Position numbers and translations under genes: made by a program
Origin: Paraktedonobacter sp035294465
Lineage (GTDB): Bacteria; Chloroflexota; Ktedonobacteria; Ktedonobacterales; Ktedonobacteraceae
Direction: 5' to 3'
DNA: 31,802 nt
NCBI GenBank assembly: GCA_035294465.1
Contig: DATGKW010000085.1
Location: forward strand, 1-31,802
The notes under the pieces: model-generated
What the model was told of the DNA's origin: nothing
What the model saw: only the letters and a program-made list of their open reading frames with translations
The model's database searches: none
Part shown: positions 31,692 through 31,802 of the stretch, piece by piece
Numbering within the stretch: the stretch's first letter is position 1
Layout of the letters: each line of letters opens with the position of its first letter

Positions 31692-31802
31692 GTGTATACG
31701 CAGCAAAGCCAGGCCACGCGCCCGGCAAATCAAATTGCTGTGGGATATATCCTCGCTTTTGCCGGCCCTCTCCTGATCTCCATCTCCGTCTCGATCTACG
31801 TA
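31692..31802 (+). CDS. Start of a probable membrane protein, cut by the window edge
   Basis: From GTG 31692 the frame is open to the end: MYTQQSQATRPANQ, then a strongly hydrophobic run IAVGYILAFAGPLLISISV. A polar tail of 15 residues before a membrane helix is a natural protein start. No ribosome site is visible, and a GTG at 31677 is also in frame. It lies right after a terminator. Confidence 0.35.
   Translation, partial: MYTQQSQATRPANQIAVGYILAFAGPLLISISVSIYV

Noticed and set aside
1..31802. CRISPR arrays, tRNA/rRNA genes, insertion sequences, phage genes, defence cassettes
   Set aside because: No regularly spaced repeats, transposase, integrase or restriction-type motifs were seen; the genes are housekeeping or lineage-specific with uniform composition.

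Overview
The window (about 53 % GC by eye) looks like a stretch of bacterial chromosome from a Chloroflexota organism, most likely class Ktedonobacteria. That placement is inferred from the gene mix: a DUF2079 membrane protein, a DUF4388-like protein, a Gln/Thr-rich single-pass protein with a jelly-roll-like ectodomain, a kumamolisin-type S53 protease close to the Alicyclobacillus enzyme, a haloarchaea-like BtuD fusion and a SpeH-type AdoMet decarboxylase. No rRNA, tRNA, CRISPR array, insertion sequence or prophage gene was found. Gene density is high and the coding style is uniform, so this looks like ordinary core and lineage-specific sequence rather than an island.

Layout, left to right. 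1-3670: the 3' part of a DUF2079 gene and two uncharacterised proteins built as domain / Pro-Ser linker / domain (the second is DUF4388-like plus winged helix). 3749-7246 (-): transcription-repair coupling factor Mfd. 7636-8685 (-): membrane-anchored ectodomain protein. 8899-10162 (-): overlapping flavin reductase and family-4-like uracil-DNA glycosylase genes. 10434-12943 (+): FecCD permease and BtuD-like ATPase with an extra C-terminal domain, overlapping by 7 nt. 13116-14724 (+): MoaD/ThiS-fold protein without the terminal diglycine, then an MFS exporter. 14842-16374 (+): ComM/YifB AAA ATPase, meeting tail to tail (3 bp apart) a methyltransferase + NodB-fold deacetylase operon (16378-17949, -). 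18242-19569 (+): Mrp/ApbC ATPase overlapping a NUDIX hydrolase, then a small CxxC protein (19712-20116). 20239-21228 (-): long-chain polyprenyl diphosphate synthase. 21418-22362 (-): PflA-like radical SAM protein. 22533-23735 (-): a 400-residue Arg-rich disordered protein. 24098-26446 (-): AdoMet decarboxylase, agmatinase and a lipoprotein, a polyamine operon. 26628-28919 (-): four-PAS histidine kinase. 29195-31604 (+): methyltransferase and kumamolisin-like protease, ended by a strong terminator. The window closes on the first codons of a probable membrane protein.

How genes work together: the polyamine operon supplies putrescine (agmatinase) and decarboxylated AdoMet (SpeH), the two inputs of spermidine synthase, which is not in the window. 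The permease/ATPase pair would import cobalamin or a siderophore but lacks its binding protein here. The prenyl synthase probably supplies the menaquinone side chain. No complete, obviously new multi-gene system (defence, secretion, biosynthetic cluster) can be supported. The most unusual items are smaller: a perfect 34-bp inverted repeat with a 3-nt loop (22438-22508), the large disordered Arg-rich protein beside it with a long repeat-bearing leader, a structured leader with a candidate upstream ORF before the AdoMet decarboxylase gene, a cluster of GTATG half-sites before the DUF4388-like gene, and the diglycine-less MoaD-like protein. All promoter and operator calls come from reading by eye and are untested.
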